NCBI GenBank assembly: GCA_020086605.1
Contig: JACBWW010000015.1
Span: forward strand, 17,461,484-17,525,483
From: Lanius collurio
Taxonomy: Eukaryota; Chordata; Aves; Passeriformes; Laniidae
Reading direction: 5' to 3'
DNA: 64,000 nt
Under the pieces are notes generated by a model. That model was not told the DNA's origin. It ran no database searches and was given only the letters and a program-made list of their open reading frames with translations. Made by a program: the position numbers and the translations under genes. Shown here piece after piece: positions 49,101 through 60,715 of this stretch. The number at the start of each line of letters is the position of its first letter. Position 1 is the first letter of the stretch.

Positions 49101-50374
49101 TGCAATCTCTGATTCTATATGCAGACTACTGAAGAAGTCAGCATGACTGAGCATTAGAAAATGTGGTTTAAAATACACATTTCAATTCATTTTAGAAGTG
49201 GTTATTTTTAAAGAGAGAGATTATGAAAACTTTCTTCATAAAATGAGATTTTAATTTTCTTTCAGATGACTCTAAATTGTTTAGTTTTGCATCTCTATCA
49301 TGTACATCATGTTAACTATACCCAAAAAAACCCCACATTTCTTTGAAATTCTGGGTCTCACACATCTAGATTAATATTTCTTGACCTCCCAAAAAAAGAG
49401 AAAATTAAATGTGCACTTGCTAAACATCTCCCATAAATACAGTTACTTTGGAACACAAAGTCCTTCAAGAATAATGTAGGGTAGGATTTTTCAGTTCACT
49501 ATTTTTCCTCTTTTCTAAATGCCAGGATCTCACAGTGGCCTACCAATAATAGGATCCAGCAACAATATTTCCTTGTGGCTGAAGATCCACTGGGAAATGC
49601 TGACCACAGAGAGACACTTACAGGACAAACCTGGACCAAATTCCATGGATCATTAACATCCTATAACCTTTCAATACTTTGTGGTGGTAAGGCATAAAAT
49701 ACTCACAAATATCAAACTGCATGGATTCATTAAATATTTACAAGAATTTTTAAGACAGTAGAAAACTTAGAAAAAGTCCTCCTATTTTATATACTTTTTG
49801 GTCAAGATAAATTAGCTTAGCTGAATAAGCATTCTTGTAAAATTGGAATGGGTCCCTTTCACAGGCAGCAATATTCCCCTTAGTTTTGCTTCCAAAGAAA
49901 TGGTGCCAATTTATTATTTTTTTGAAAGGAATTGCATAGTCTGTAACTGTTTCTCAATTAAGGATACATGTTCCCGTGTGTATTTACCCTCTCAGTTAGA
50001 AATACACACATTTTCACTAGTTAAAATGTGATTTGCTTCAATTGCCAGCAGTTAGATCCTTTACCAAATGGAAGAGTCTATTTCCAAACTTTGTACTTCA
50101 TGAGGTCTTGGCAGACACTGACCAAGATAATTAATATTATTTGCCTTTTGGTGAATTATGAAGTGAGTTTCAAAGTTCCTACACATTCTAGAGGAGTTTT
50201 TCTCCTTGAGCAATCTCATCTTTTTCCTGAATTGTCTCCAACTTATCATCAGTTTCTTTGAATTGTTGATGACAGACTGTGACACTGCAGAGAAATCCCA
50301 GTTAGATTTGCTGTGACATTCTCTGTTTACATCTTACCTCTCCTTGCTCATATCTCCAACTATGGTTACATCTT
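46161..50374. other. Unique non-coding stretch
   Basis: No gene is supported. Two ATGCATGGT words sit 32 bp apart near 47200-47230. At 48719-48755 a short snippet resembles the end of a CR1 but is too brief to call. The rest is unremarkable. Confidence 0.5.
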
Positions 50375-50422
50375 AGAGAATGTCATGAAGTCAGTGCTAC
50401 GTTGACTTCATGACATTTCTCT
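50375..50422. repeat. Inverted repeat, stem of 15 bp plus bulged extension
   Basis: AATGTCATGAAGTCA (50379-50393) and its exact complement TGACTTCATGACATT (50403-50417) are separated by a 9-nt spacer. AGAG/CTCT pairs extend the stem past one unpaired T (50418). This could form a cruciform in DNA or a hairpin in RNA. It lies in unique sequence and is not part of a recognised element. Confidence 0.9.
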
Positions 50423-53400
50423 GACTAGAACATTTCCACCACTCTCTAAACTCATCACTTCTCAGGCAGTCTCCCATTCTGCTGTCAAAGCTTTAATATT
50501 TTTACCTTCATGTTCCATCTTATCCTGATTGTATAAACATTCAGGTAATTACATTTCCTCTACCTCACCAATTCATGCACAAAGGTCTATTTCACTCGCC
50601 TCTTCATAATTCTTTGTTTTTTCCCCAATCCTGTCTCATTTGCAATGGCAATCAGTGAGGATCTGTTGTGCTCCTTTGGGTCATCACTAAATATCTAATC
50701 TAGCATGGAGCAGAAAGGAAACAGAGTCAGCAACTGACTTTTAACATACACAAAAAAAATTTAAATGTTGCAGAAAATGTCATGTAAACACGAGTACACT
50801 TGCTGAATATTCATTATTGCATGTTGGTAGAACAGTAGCACTGATACAAGAAATGTGAAAATGAAGGTCTGGAGTTGTAATGTATAGCCTTTTTATTAAT
50901 AACTCACACTTTTTTCCCTGGTTTTTACATGCACACTAAATTAATTAGACATGTAAAAGACATTTCTCGCTGGCCAATTCAACTGCTTTGGGCAGTATTC
51001 CACCAGATTTCCAGACAATTAACAGCTGTAACATCTGGAAATCTCAGACAAACAGCCACCAACCATGCAAAAATTGACTCCATTTCACACAAGCCTTTGC
51101 TGCATCCCAGAGTTCAGTCACAGAGATCACAGGAGGCAGGCATGCACCGGATACACTGGAGGAGCTGCACAAGCATGGATCATCTACACATGCACATCCA
51201 CATGCTCATACAGAGATGTCGGATTGGCTGTTCTGAGGAGGACTGGAAGTTATGATATGGTGACCATTTTATTGCTGAGCTTTCCATCAGCTCAGCACTG
51301 AAACATCATTGAGCTCTGTATCTTCCTATCCTGCAGGATAGAAAGCAACACACTGGCAGCACTCACGACAGGAGCAGGAAAAGCATTAATCCTTTTGTTT
51401 TGGTGTCAAAGATCAAATCTAAGGGACTCAAAATCAAAATCTCAATTTGTTCCTGTCCTTTCTTCCATGGGGCATGTATCCTCTAGACATCAGGAACCAA
51501 GTAAATACAGTTTGTATTGAGCTACCTTAACCATTGTAAGGATAGATCTGAGTGATGATACAAAAATACCAATATTTTCTCAGATGTTCTCAGAATCCTG
51601 GCTAAGGTTTTTGAATCCTGTTGGCCCAGAGCTGGGATCCTAAAATTCCTGGGCACACTACCTCATCTAAGCGCTGAACACCCAAAATGTTGTGGCATGA
51701 CAGTGCCTTTCTCGGTCAATAATAAGTGAATAGTAAGTCTCCACAGTACAGAGCCTTCAGAGCTGGCTACTGACTTCCATGATACAACATTGTTTGACCC
51801 CTGTACCTTTGTCTACAGGTTGTTCCTGATACTATATCATGGCACAAGATCAATGCCAAGTCCTCAGCAGCTGTCTCAGAAGAAAGAGCATTCCTACAAT
51901 CAATCAATCTGCAAAAAAAAAATGCCAAAAGTCACATTTCTGACTAAAAAGGCTTTCCACTTCAAGGCTTATTCCACAATTCAGTTCAGCTGACAAATGC
52001 AGAGATGAGGAATTCTCAACTGTGCAGTTTCCAGTAAGAGATGACCCACCCATATTTTTAGGAGAACTGGGAAAAGAGAAGTAAAGCCCTAAAAAGTATA
52101 TAACTTAGACAGTACCATCAGGATGTAGCTCTGGGAAAATGTTACCACTTGCCTACAAGAAGAGAGTCAGCATCACACAGGATCAGCTCCCAACATTCCC
52201 AGAGTCAGTGTGCAGGGGCTGAGCATGGCTCAGAAAAGGTATAACTCCTTTGTCCTTACATTCCCATGGAAAAAAAAGTATATCTGAAATGGCACATAAT
52301 TAAGTGGGGATAAAGGAGAGTCTTTGATGCCAAAGTTGTGGTGTATTTACACCACAGAATGCGAGGCAGTTGAGTGGTGTCAGAGAAAACACAAAGTCTG
52401 CATGAGATGCTGTAAATGTATAGAGAAAACCTTACAGGCATGTGCAGAGTTCTGACCATATCCAGACCCAAACATCCACCACTCTCTTTATCCAATTACC
52501 ATTTTATTTAGCTGAGCAGTGCTTAACTGAAATTCTTCAAGGTTAGGGCCCCAGGAAGAGTCGCTTTTCTCTGTCAATTCTTTGATTGATTTTACCTCCA
52601 TCTCTCCAAATACCCTGGGATGCCCCCAAACCATTTGGGATAAGCAAACTTGTGCTGAATTTTCTGTCTGTCTCATTCATTCACTACTTAAGCAGGGAAA
52701 AAAAACCCCAACCTTTGCTTGTTCAGCTAGCTTAATATTGAGGGTAGGCAGTGATGTCCTTCTCCATGAATATGCTAAAATTAATCCAATTTGCATAGGA
52801 ACATATAAGCAGCAAATATTTATTCATGATTGGGAGGGAGCTGATCCAAGTATGTATACTAAAGGTAGACATTAAAAAAAAGCATAAACATTGATCACCA
52901 TAGCTTTCCTACAATTAGCTACCAGGTATAATTAATTTGTGCTTGCAGTCATATTAAATCACTAACAAGCATAACATGTTTGAAATAAAGAAATAATTCA
53001 AGTAAAATGCAATTAGGGAGATCCAGTTATTTCAGTCTGGGCAAAGTGACCCTCACTCTATAGCCTGATAGTTAATGAAGCTGACTTTAAAAGAATTGCT
53101 TTTTCTCCCCATGATTATCTTTGTCTTTTCCTAAACTTCGTACCAAAGCTGAAAAAATTAATTAAATTTGCTACACAGTCTGGAGGAGTAAAAAGTAAGA
53201 GATATGTCAGCAACAGAAATGGCTGCCTTCTTATAAGCAGTTTGCCAGCAAAGGGAGTCATATGCAGGATTACTGTTAAAGTGAAGCAGAAGGAGATAAG
53301 AACCACATAGGCTTGTATTTTTGCATACTTTATTTAAACATTGTGAAAGGTTGTGTCCCTTAGCGGAAACCATTCCATTTCAGGGGAAGACAAAATTGCC

Positions 53401-53472
53401 AGACTGTATTTTTTTTACTAGAAGACAGATCTTTACTTCTAAAAAAGATCTCCAGTTTGTTATTTTGATGCC
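50423..53472. other. Unique non-coding stretch
   Basis: No gene, repeat or regulatory pattern that I can support. Frames such as 50929-51255 and 52582-52875 show no recognisable domain. Confidence 0.55.
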
Positions 53473-53500
53473 TTTTTTTTTACAAAAAAAAAAAAAAAAA
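53473..53500. repeat. T9-AC-A17 homopolymer pair
   Basis: Nine T, then AC, then seventeen A. The two runs are complementary and can fold on each other. The A run could also be a retrocopy tail, but the sequence to its left shows no recognisable body. Confidence 0.8.
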
Positions 53501-55922
53501 GACTCCTGGCCATGAGCTTAAGGCCATGTTTGATCAAAAACAGCTCAGGAGGATCAATAAAAGCCAGCAGCTCACTGTCTTGATGCTTTTCTGCTCAAGG
53601 CTTCTAGGAAGACAATTGCCATGAGCAGGGAGCACGGGAACATTTCTGTGAAAACCTGTGCCACTGCTGCAGCAACCCTGAGCACTTGTGCACAGATGAT
53701 TCAAAAGTATTTTAGCAGTGACTGAGGACCCAGACACACTCATGCATCATTAAGTAGCCCTTCTTTAGTTTGTTGGTGATCCTCTGCTGGAGATTTTGAG
53801 TGTTTTCATCAGAGCCATGAGAGTGGACTGTTACTTGTCTGTAGCTCAAGCAAAGTTCTTTAATGGACAGGAAAGTTGGTCTGAGCTAAGCTTAAAAACA
53901 AGTCACCACAGCAGAGGGAGAAGCATTTATCTCATCTGATAAGGCCTCATTTCCACTGACCACCCCATTGGATTTAGGCAGCCTACAAGCACACAGATCA
54001 TGGTGCAAGAGTAGGAACAAAGACAAAAAATGAGAGCTTAAATAAAAAAGAATAAAAATCTCACTAGCTTCTGTGCTCATCTGGTACCCTGTTGCCACAA
54101 TATTTAAGCCCCTAACTAGCTTCTGCATCTATCACCTTGTGGACAAAATATTCATTCTGTCTGTGCAAAGGTAGAAGGAGGAGAGGATGAGAGGATTTCA
54201 GCATTGTTGCACTCCTCAATCAGCAAATGACTAAGATATTTGTAATTTGGTTCTGAGAAAGAGGAACACTTTTTAAAAAAAGAGAATTCCTGGAACAGGT
54301 GCAGTTAAACACAAATACTTTTCTCATTATTTCTGCCCTGTTTTAGCAGAGCAGAATCTTACACACAGTTTGTAAATAAGTGAGACTCATGTAATGGAGA
54401 GGGGATGAACAGCTTCAGAACCAAGCAAGGCAGAGATGGCTGCACAAACACACATGGAAGGCCAGCAAAACTAGACTCTACTCAAGCACCTCTGCTCCCT
54501 GCTATACCCTGAAATGAGAAGTTGTGTTCCATTTTTCAAACCCATCCAAGTGATTCTGAACAGAGACTGGGGAAACAAGCACAAAAAAGAAATTCCTTCC
54601 TCCTATAGGAACAATAGCACAAGGAGCTGAGGTAGAAGATTTTCTCAGGCTGTGCCAGGACTTACCCTAGTCCTTACATGAGCTTCATTCTTTCCATTAG
54701 TCTACATCAGCCCCATTTCATCTGCTTCACCTTTTGCTCCTTCTTTTAAGGGTTCCTCCCATGCATACAACCCCTTCCCAGCCACATCCACCCACAAAAA
54801 TACCTTTATTAGATAACATTATCTCAATAGAGATCTAAGCTAAGTTATCTGTCAGAACCCAATTTATTTGTTAAAAAATAGGCATTCATTTGCTCCATTA
54901 GGTTGCAATGGATTATACTCTATCCTGCTGCCCACCCTGGGTCTAACTTTTTTTCCGCTTGGGTTGCAAATACTATTGAATTGCCTTTCCTAAGCATCAG
55001 TTCAGCAGTCAGGAATGATAAAAAAAAACCAAACAAACCAAAAACCCCACAAAGGCCAACCAAACAAGTAGAATATTGGGATTTTTTGTAGTTTCCAGCA
55101 AAGAACACCATTATGTTATTATGTATATCATGTACAAATTGAAGGTTTTCTCACACTTCACCTGCCCTGGGGGTTGTGCTATCCCCTCAGTGCAAAAACA
55201 ATAGGTTTCACAGCTCAGGCAAAAGATAACAATGCTAAGCCCAAGTGAAGAATCAAGAGGATGTTTACCTTGGGGTCATTGAGGAGGAAACTGGATTTTC
55301 AGAGCCTCTGTAACATTTTTCTGAATTTGCTTGCCTTTGCCACGAACATGGCAGGTACTAGCACCAAGTCAAGCATCACAGGTTTATCATGTCTCTCAAA
55401 TCCTTCAGTGGGCATTTCCCCAGCTGTCCCCAAAGCCACAGAGGTGCACATGATGCACTCAGCCTGAGCACACAAGTAGCCTGCACAAGAAAGTCAGGTC
55501 TTGACACCCCACCTGACCTGTGATTTCACATGTAAGTTGAGTGGTGAGAAGTCATTGTGCAGCAGTGAGGTTCAGGCTCTGTTTTCTTTAACAAGATTGA
55601 ACAAAATCGACTGTGTTGAGAGACAAGTTCAATAAAAGCATGACAGAGGTTTTGGGCATTTGCCTGGTTACACAGTTGCCCTCAATGGGCATTTTGCCAG
55701 AGCTCCAGCTTTTACATAAATGGGCATTTAAGCCTTTCAGGAAAGGGAGGGAGCCTGCAGGAGGAAGCTACAAGATCATTTACAAGGTAATGGTCACTTT
55801 TCCTCCTGTTTTCGAAAGAATATAATTATACAGTTTTATCTTATTAATATTAGCTTTGGAATAAATATCTAATACTAGTCTTGCGCTGCATAGTACCCTT
55901 TTCAAACCTTCATTGTATTTTC
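53501..55922. other. Unique non-coding stretch
   Basis: No gene is supported. An A/C-rich low-complexity tract occurs at about 55020-55065. Near 55684-55730 the word AATGGGCATTT occurs twice about 35 bp apart. Nothing else stands out. Confidence 0.5.
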
Positions 55923-55978
55923 TATACACATACACATGCGTGTATATATATGTACATATATGTATATACATACACACA
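55923..55978. repeat. 56-bp alternating pyrimidine-purine tract
   Basis: Every base alternates pyrimidine and purine from 55923 to 55978, mixing TA, CA and TG steps around a central ATGCGTGTATATATA section. It contains self-complementary parts such as ATATATGTACATATAT (55946-55961). Such tracts can adopt Z-DNA or cruciform structure and are usually length-polymorphic. Confidence 0.92.
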
Positions 55979-56049
55979 GAGAGAAACGATTTTGCTGCCA
56001 AATCCTCTCCAGGATTCCCACTAGAGAAAAAGCATTACAGCCACCATTG

Positions 56050-56430
56050 TATGCAACTGAGAGGACAGCTGAGCAGGCTGAGAATTGTCAGCCTGGAGAA
56101 GAGACAACCTGGACAGGTAATGCAAGACAGAGCTCAACAAATTAAAGAGTGTCTTTGAAAAAAAATGATAAAAATTGATTGTATGCTGTCTTCCAGCTCA
56201 AAAACTAAGGGACATGGCATAAAATGTGCAAAAACAAGGCTTGGGAAAAAATAAAAGATGGCATTTCTGCCTGTTACAGAACTCCTTGCAAGGATGTTGT
56301 GGATGGGAAAAATTTGCACAGGGAACCTGTACCAGAAACTTGAAGAAACTGATATTTTGGGGCTATCAAACAGAAAAAACCCCACACATTATGTTTGTGA
56401 AATGTTAGAGTTGGGAGTGTATTTGGAGGC
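56050..56430 (+). mobile_element. Old L3-like CR1 LINE fragment (plus)
   Basis: 'TTGTCAGCCTGGAGAAGAGA' (56086-56105) is the conserved 'TTCAGCCTGGAGAAGAGA' of CR1. Further along, 'AACTAAGGGACATGGCATAA' (56203-56222), a 'CTGTTACAGAACTCCTTGCA' block (56270-56289) and 'AGGATGTTGTGGATGGGAAA' (56291-56310) correspond to the old CR1 3' region ('GAACTCATTGCCACAGGATGTTGTGGAGG'). Divergence and small deletions are heavy and no open frame remains. It is the same kind of relic as the one at 10.7-11.4 kb, but in the opposite orientation. End points are approximate. Confidence 0.75.
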
Positions 56431-59400
56431 ACTATATTTTTTTCTTTACTTTTATTCTTCCCTGTGTACCTTCTTGTAACCACCTGGATGGAGGGCTTAA
56501 TGAACGCTTAGACAGAGGAGAACAGATGTTCTTAAACTCTCAAATTTTCCGTCTTTCACAGATAACCTGCATTGTGGTTCTGTTCATGTATTGCCCTAAC
56601 ATCTGCTTAAAAGACAATCAGCAGATGAGCAGAAATTCTAAGTCAGTCCTCTAGAGCCTAGAACTAATAATTTTAACCACTCCAGAACTTTCCTCTCTGA
56701 TAGAGAACAAACTGCTATTCCAAGTCCTTTTCTGGAGGAAAAAGTATCCTGAGATGTGGCTCACAGATCCAACAGTACACAGATTTACAGTACATTAACT
56801 ATGGTCATGGGAAAATGTTGGGTTTTTTCTTCTATAAAGAGGGTCTTGTGTAATATGTAAATGCCACAAGGGATTAGCACAAGAAATTATTTTTGCAGCG
56901 TGTGAAAGTGTGCTGTGCCAATTCTCAGAAGGTCCAGCTCCAGCCAAGCTTCATGACAGACCCAGAGGCAAGTGCACAGTCCTCAATACCATTGCCCATT
57001 AGAGATGGGGAGAACCAGCTGAGAAGTCAGAAACACAGGCAAAAATAATAATTTACAGTCATTTCATTGCCCAACCTATCTGAATTAGTCCTGACAGAAA
57101 ACAGTTCAAGCAGAAAATCCCCTTTTTTTTTGTAACTTAATATTTTATAGGTATTCCATCCTTACAAGAAAGTCCTACACCTTTAAAATTAGAAGAAAGC
57201 TCATGAACTTAAAAAAATGGACTCAATATTTTCATGATCATGTTACATAAGTTTCTATATGAAGACAGACTATGTGAAATTGTGGAGGCTGAGTGTAATG
57301 AGAAAATTTTATTATGTTTGTCAAAAGAAAAAACAATTTTTTTTTTGAAGTATAGGCTTACCTGAGGCACCCATTGTGGAAAAAATTCTCTTAATATCTT
57401 TTGACAATTTAGTTCTGTTTGTTGTGGGAAAAACCATCCAAAACATGGGCACATAGAGACCATGAGGTCTCTGTAAATACATTTTTGAGCTTGGTATGTG
57501 TTCTGCACCATATATGGAAAAATAATATAAAAGGACTAGAAGATGCATACAGGTTGGGAATGAGAGTATTGTTATCTATGCACAAATATTCCAGGTTAAA
57601 CTAGGTATATTTTCAAGGTTTGGATTCTTTCTTGTCAAAATAAGGAAAGCAGTGGCCTAGAATAGAATAGAATAGACTGAGAAATTATCAGAATCATCCT
57701 TTTTTATTTGCTAGAACAAAGCATTTTAAAGACTGGCTGATTGGAGTCCCAGGCTACCCATTAATTCTTAAAACAGTGATGTAGCAATTGTCCAAATTTG
57801 ATCATCTGTTCATATTTATAAATTGGGTATTTGGGCTATAAAATGGTGTCCTACAGATCAGATATAACTCAAAAGAAAAAAGTCCTAACTAGTATAGTGA
57901 GCTCTTTTGCACATCTGAAGTTACCAATTCATGCTTAAGGCTTCAAACAATTATGAAAGAGACTGGAAAGACCAGCAGACCACAAATGGCACGAAAGAAG
58001 CTTGCAGGATTAGACACGGTTTAAGTAATATTGTTGAAAACATACAGTAGAGTTTAAATAAAAAGCAAACTGTAATGTGCATAAGAACTTACACAGGAAG
58101 CAGACTGAAAAACAACTACAAGCGAGGAGGAAAATGAACAAGTCTATTTGATCTTTCCAGCTGACTTAAATATGAACACTAAAATAAAATAGTGACAACT
58201 AATTTGTGATGTAAAATTATTCCTGGTTTAATTAAATTAAAATAAATTAATGCAATTAATTATCTAGGTTGGGAGATGTGTCTACCCAGACCCATTGAGG
58301 GGAAGCAGGTGTATCAGAATGACCTAAATTTCATTCAATGTTGGAAATTACGAGTTAGATTTTCAAAGCTTTCCAAAAGGTTTCAACTACATACTGCATT
58401 CCTGGCTCCATGACTACACCCTCTGGAGCATTGCTGTGACTTTTCTTATATCCTCACTATTTTTTCCTGCTGCAACATAACAGGCAAAATTACAGAAATT
58501 ACTCTTATGTTACTGCCCACCATACCATTCTGATTCTATCCTCAGCATCCTTTTGAAAGTTTGTGAAATGGGAGCAGGACAGCTTTCATTCCTCCTGCAT
58601 ATATTCCCTACACTATATTAAAAATTCTGATACCATGCTGCTGCTCTGATTATGGAAGAATGGCATAGATGTATTAAACAAAGACAGAAGACTTTCCAAG
58701 CTTCTTTTATTTTTACATAATCTCCTGGCCTGCCAAGTGGCCCAGCACATGGTGTATACAGATGCACTAGAAGACAGACAACTTTCATACCATAAATTCC
58801 TTTGCTACTCTTCTGATGTGAATGACAACAAAACTTTCTGCCTTATCAAAGATTGCCAGTCTAGTTATCCATGCATAACAGTAGTTTATATTTGAGAATA
58901 GCTTTTTCTGACCCTCTTTTCCATTTTACTCCTGCACTCCCCCCAACTGCCTTTTTTTTTAAGCAGCAATTTGCTTTCTACCATTTGCTTTCTCAGCAGG
59001 ACTGTTATCAGCACTAGTCACTAACAGAGGACAGCTGGTAAGGGAGAGGAAAAAGTCAGACTCTTAAGAACATAACCATGGATTTGAACATATAAGCCTG
59101 CACTGTAAATTGTTTTGTTATGCAATTTGTATCAAACTCACTCCATAAGTCAGGAGCACACTCTGCATCATGTAAAGTTCATAGAAACAGTGAAGTTAGA
59201 CCAAAAAGCACACATTTGAGCAGATAAAGCAAACTAGGAAACCATTTGTTGCAGAGCAGCCTTTGTAATTCTGAGAACTGGTCCCACATTCTGAAGCGGA
59301 TAAAGTTGTTTGTAGAAAAAAAGATGAGACTCACAGCTGGAGGAAACACAGGTGTCAAAGTCTGTTGTTACTGCTTTTGTTGTGGCTCCAAACAGGCAGC

Positions 59401-60692
59401 CATACTTGGTATGCAAGAAAGACGAAAAAAAAGAGATAATTGAGCAAGTTCAGCCCAGAACTAAATGGATGCAGCAGCCAGGTGGGTCACACTTTACTTA
59501 TCTTTTCCATAATTAAGTCCTTCCTGGTGAAGACAACCAGGATAGCTCGATTCAAGGCAGAGATGCGGACTGCGGGTTTCAACCCACCTTCGGCAGCAGC
59601 TTCAGAACTGACTTCAGAATGAATTGCACTCACACCAGAGCTGAATTTGGCTCGCTTCAGGGAAACATTTTTAACCCCTTCTGCTGGTTATGCTTCCTGG
59701 ATATTACCCTGTTGGTTTCCTCTAACCTTTTCAGCAGCGAAGTTTCAAATTGAAGACAGTAGTCTGAAGGGGAGCTGGAGCTTGCTGAAATCATTGCCTA
59801 AAACTCAGCTTGTCCCCCTTACAAACCATTTGATACCATTACTGCTTTTTCCTTTTTGTTCAAACCTGAACTGACTAGCAGACCTTAACAGCTGCCTCTG
59901 CCCTTTCCTATTAAAAAGCTCAGACACGACATTGGTTTTAGAGGAGAAAGTGACAGGGAATCAGACTCTGCACTGGCATTCCAACGGTTTAATTGAAGAT
60001 GAACACTTTGTTCAACTCTTGCCCCTTTCCCTGGGGTGGCCAGCATTGCTTCAAACGCCTGCTGACTTAAACGGAGACAGCTGCAGGACACAGACTCATG
60101 TATCACAAGCTGTGTGCAACAGGAGATAGCTGAAGGGCAGAACTTCAAAGCTGTTTGCTGCAGCCACCCGGACTGCACAGGGCTGCTGCCACTGCCAGCT
60201 GGTAGCTCCAAGCTTGAACGTGGGGACGTGGCCTCGCAAGCAACTTGACATTTGCCATATCTTGGAGGTGCTGTATATCCATCCCAGAGAGGCCGGAAGG
60301 CAGCAGCGAGGAGAGTGCTGATTGCATCAACATTTTTTTCAGGCTACTCAGGCTTCTCCAAGAACTGATAGCCATACATCTATGTGTGGGGTTTCCTGCC
60401 CTTTCAAGGAAAGGGCTGCATTTAAAGCCAGGAAGAACTGAGATTATTTTAGCTTGCTTTCTCCAGAACACCAGCTTCAAACATTATTTTAAAACTTGTG
60501 TGGAATAAAAAGAAACTATTCAAAAACTATTTCTAGGCGAAGAGCATCTCATAATTCTTCCATAGGAAGCTATCCACACCCTGATCAGCATCGAAAGACT
60601 CGGGCAGTATTAGCTGGGAAAGACTTTGTGGCCCCTAATACTAATTTGAATGCATGATTTTTTTGGCCTCATGCAGGAAAACCTAGTATAGA
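56431..60692. other. Unique stretch, CpG-enriched toward the right
   Basis: No gene is firmly supported. Three AATAG units lie at 57661-57675. AT-rich homeodomain-like sequence lies at about 58225-58265. From about 59540 to 60330 roughly sixteen CpG occur, well above the surrounding density but below a classical CpG island. Frames on both strands in that part (minus 60145-60480, plus 60245-60508) are not recognisable. An AATAAA word occurs at about 60504. Confidence 0.45.
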
Positions 60693-60715
60693 AGGTGAAT
60701 TCAGTGAATTCACCT
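60693..60715. promoter_or_regulatory. 23-bp palindrome with a STAT-type core
   Basis: AGGTGAATTCA, a single central G, then TGAATTCACCT: a perfect 11-bp inverted repeat. Its centre reads TTCAGTGAA, which fits the STAT/GAS consensus TTCNNNGAA. It lies just downstream of a CpG-enriched segment. Function is inference. Confidence 0.5.

Noticed and set aside
60145..60480. 111-codon minus-strand frame in the CpG-enriched segment
   Set aside because: No domain is recognised and no acceptor/donor pair fits it. The segment is kept only as a possible promoter.
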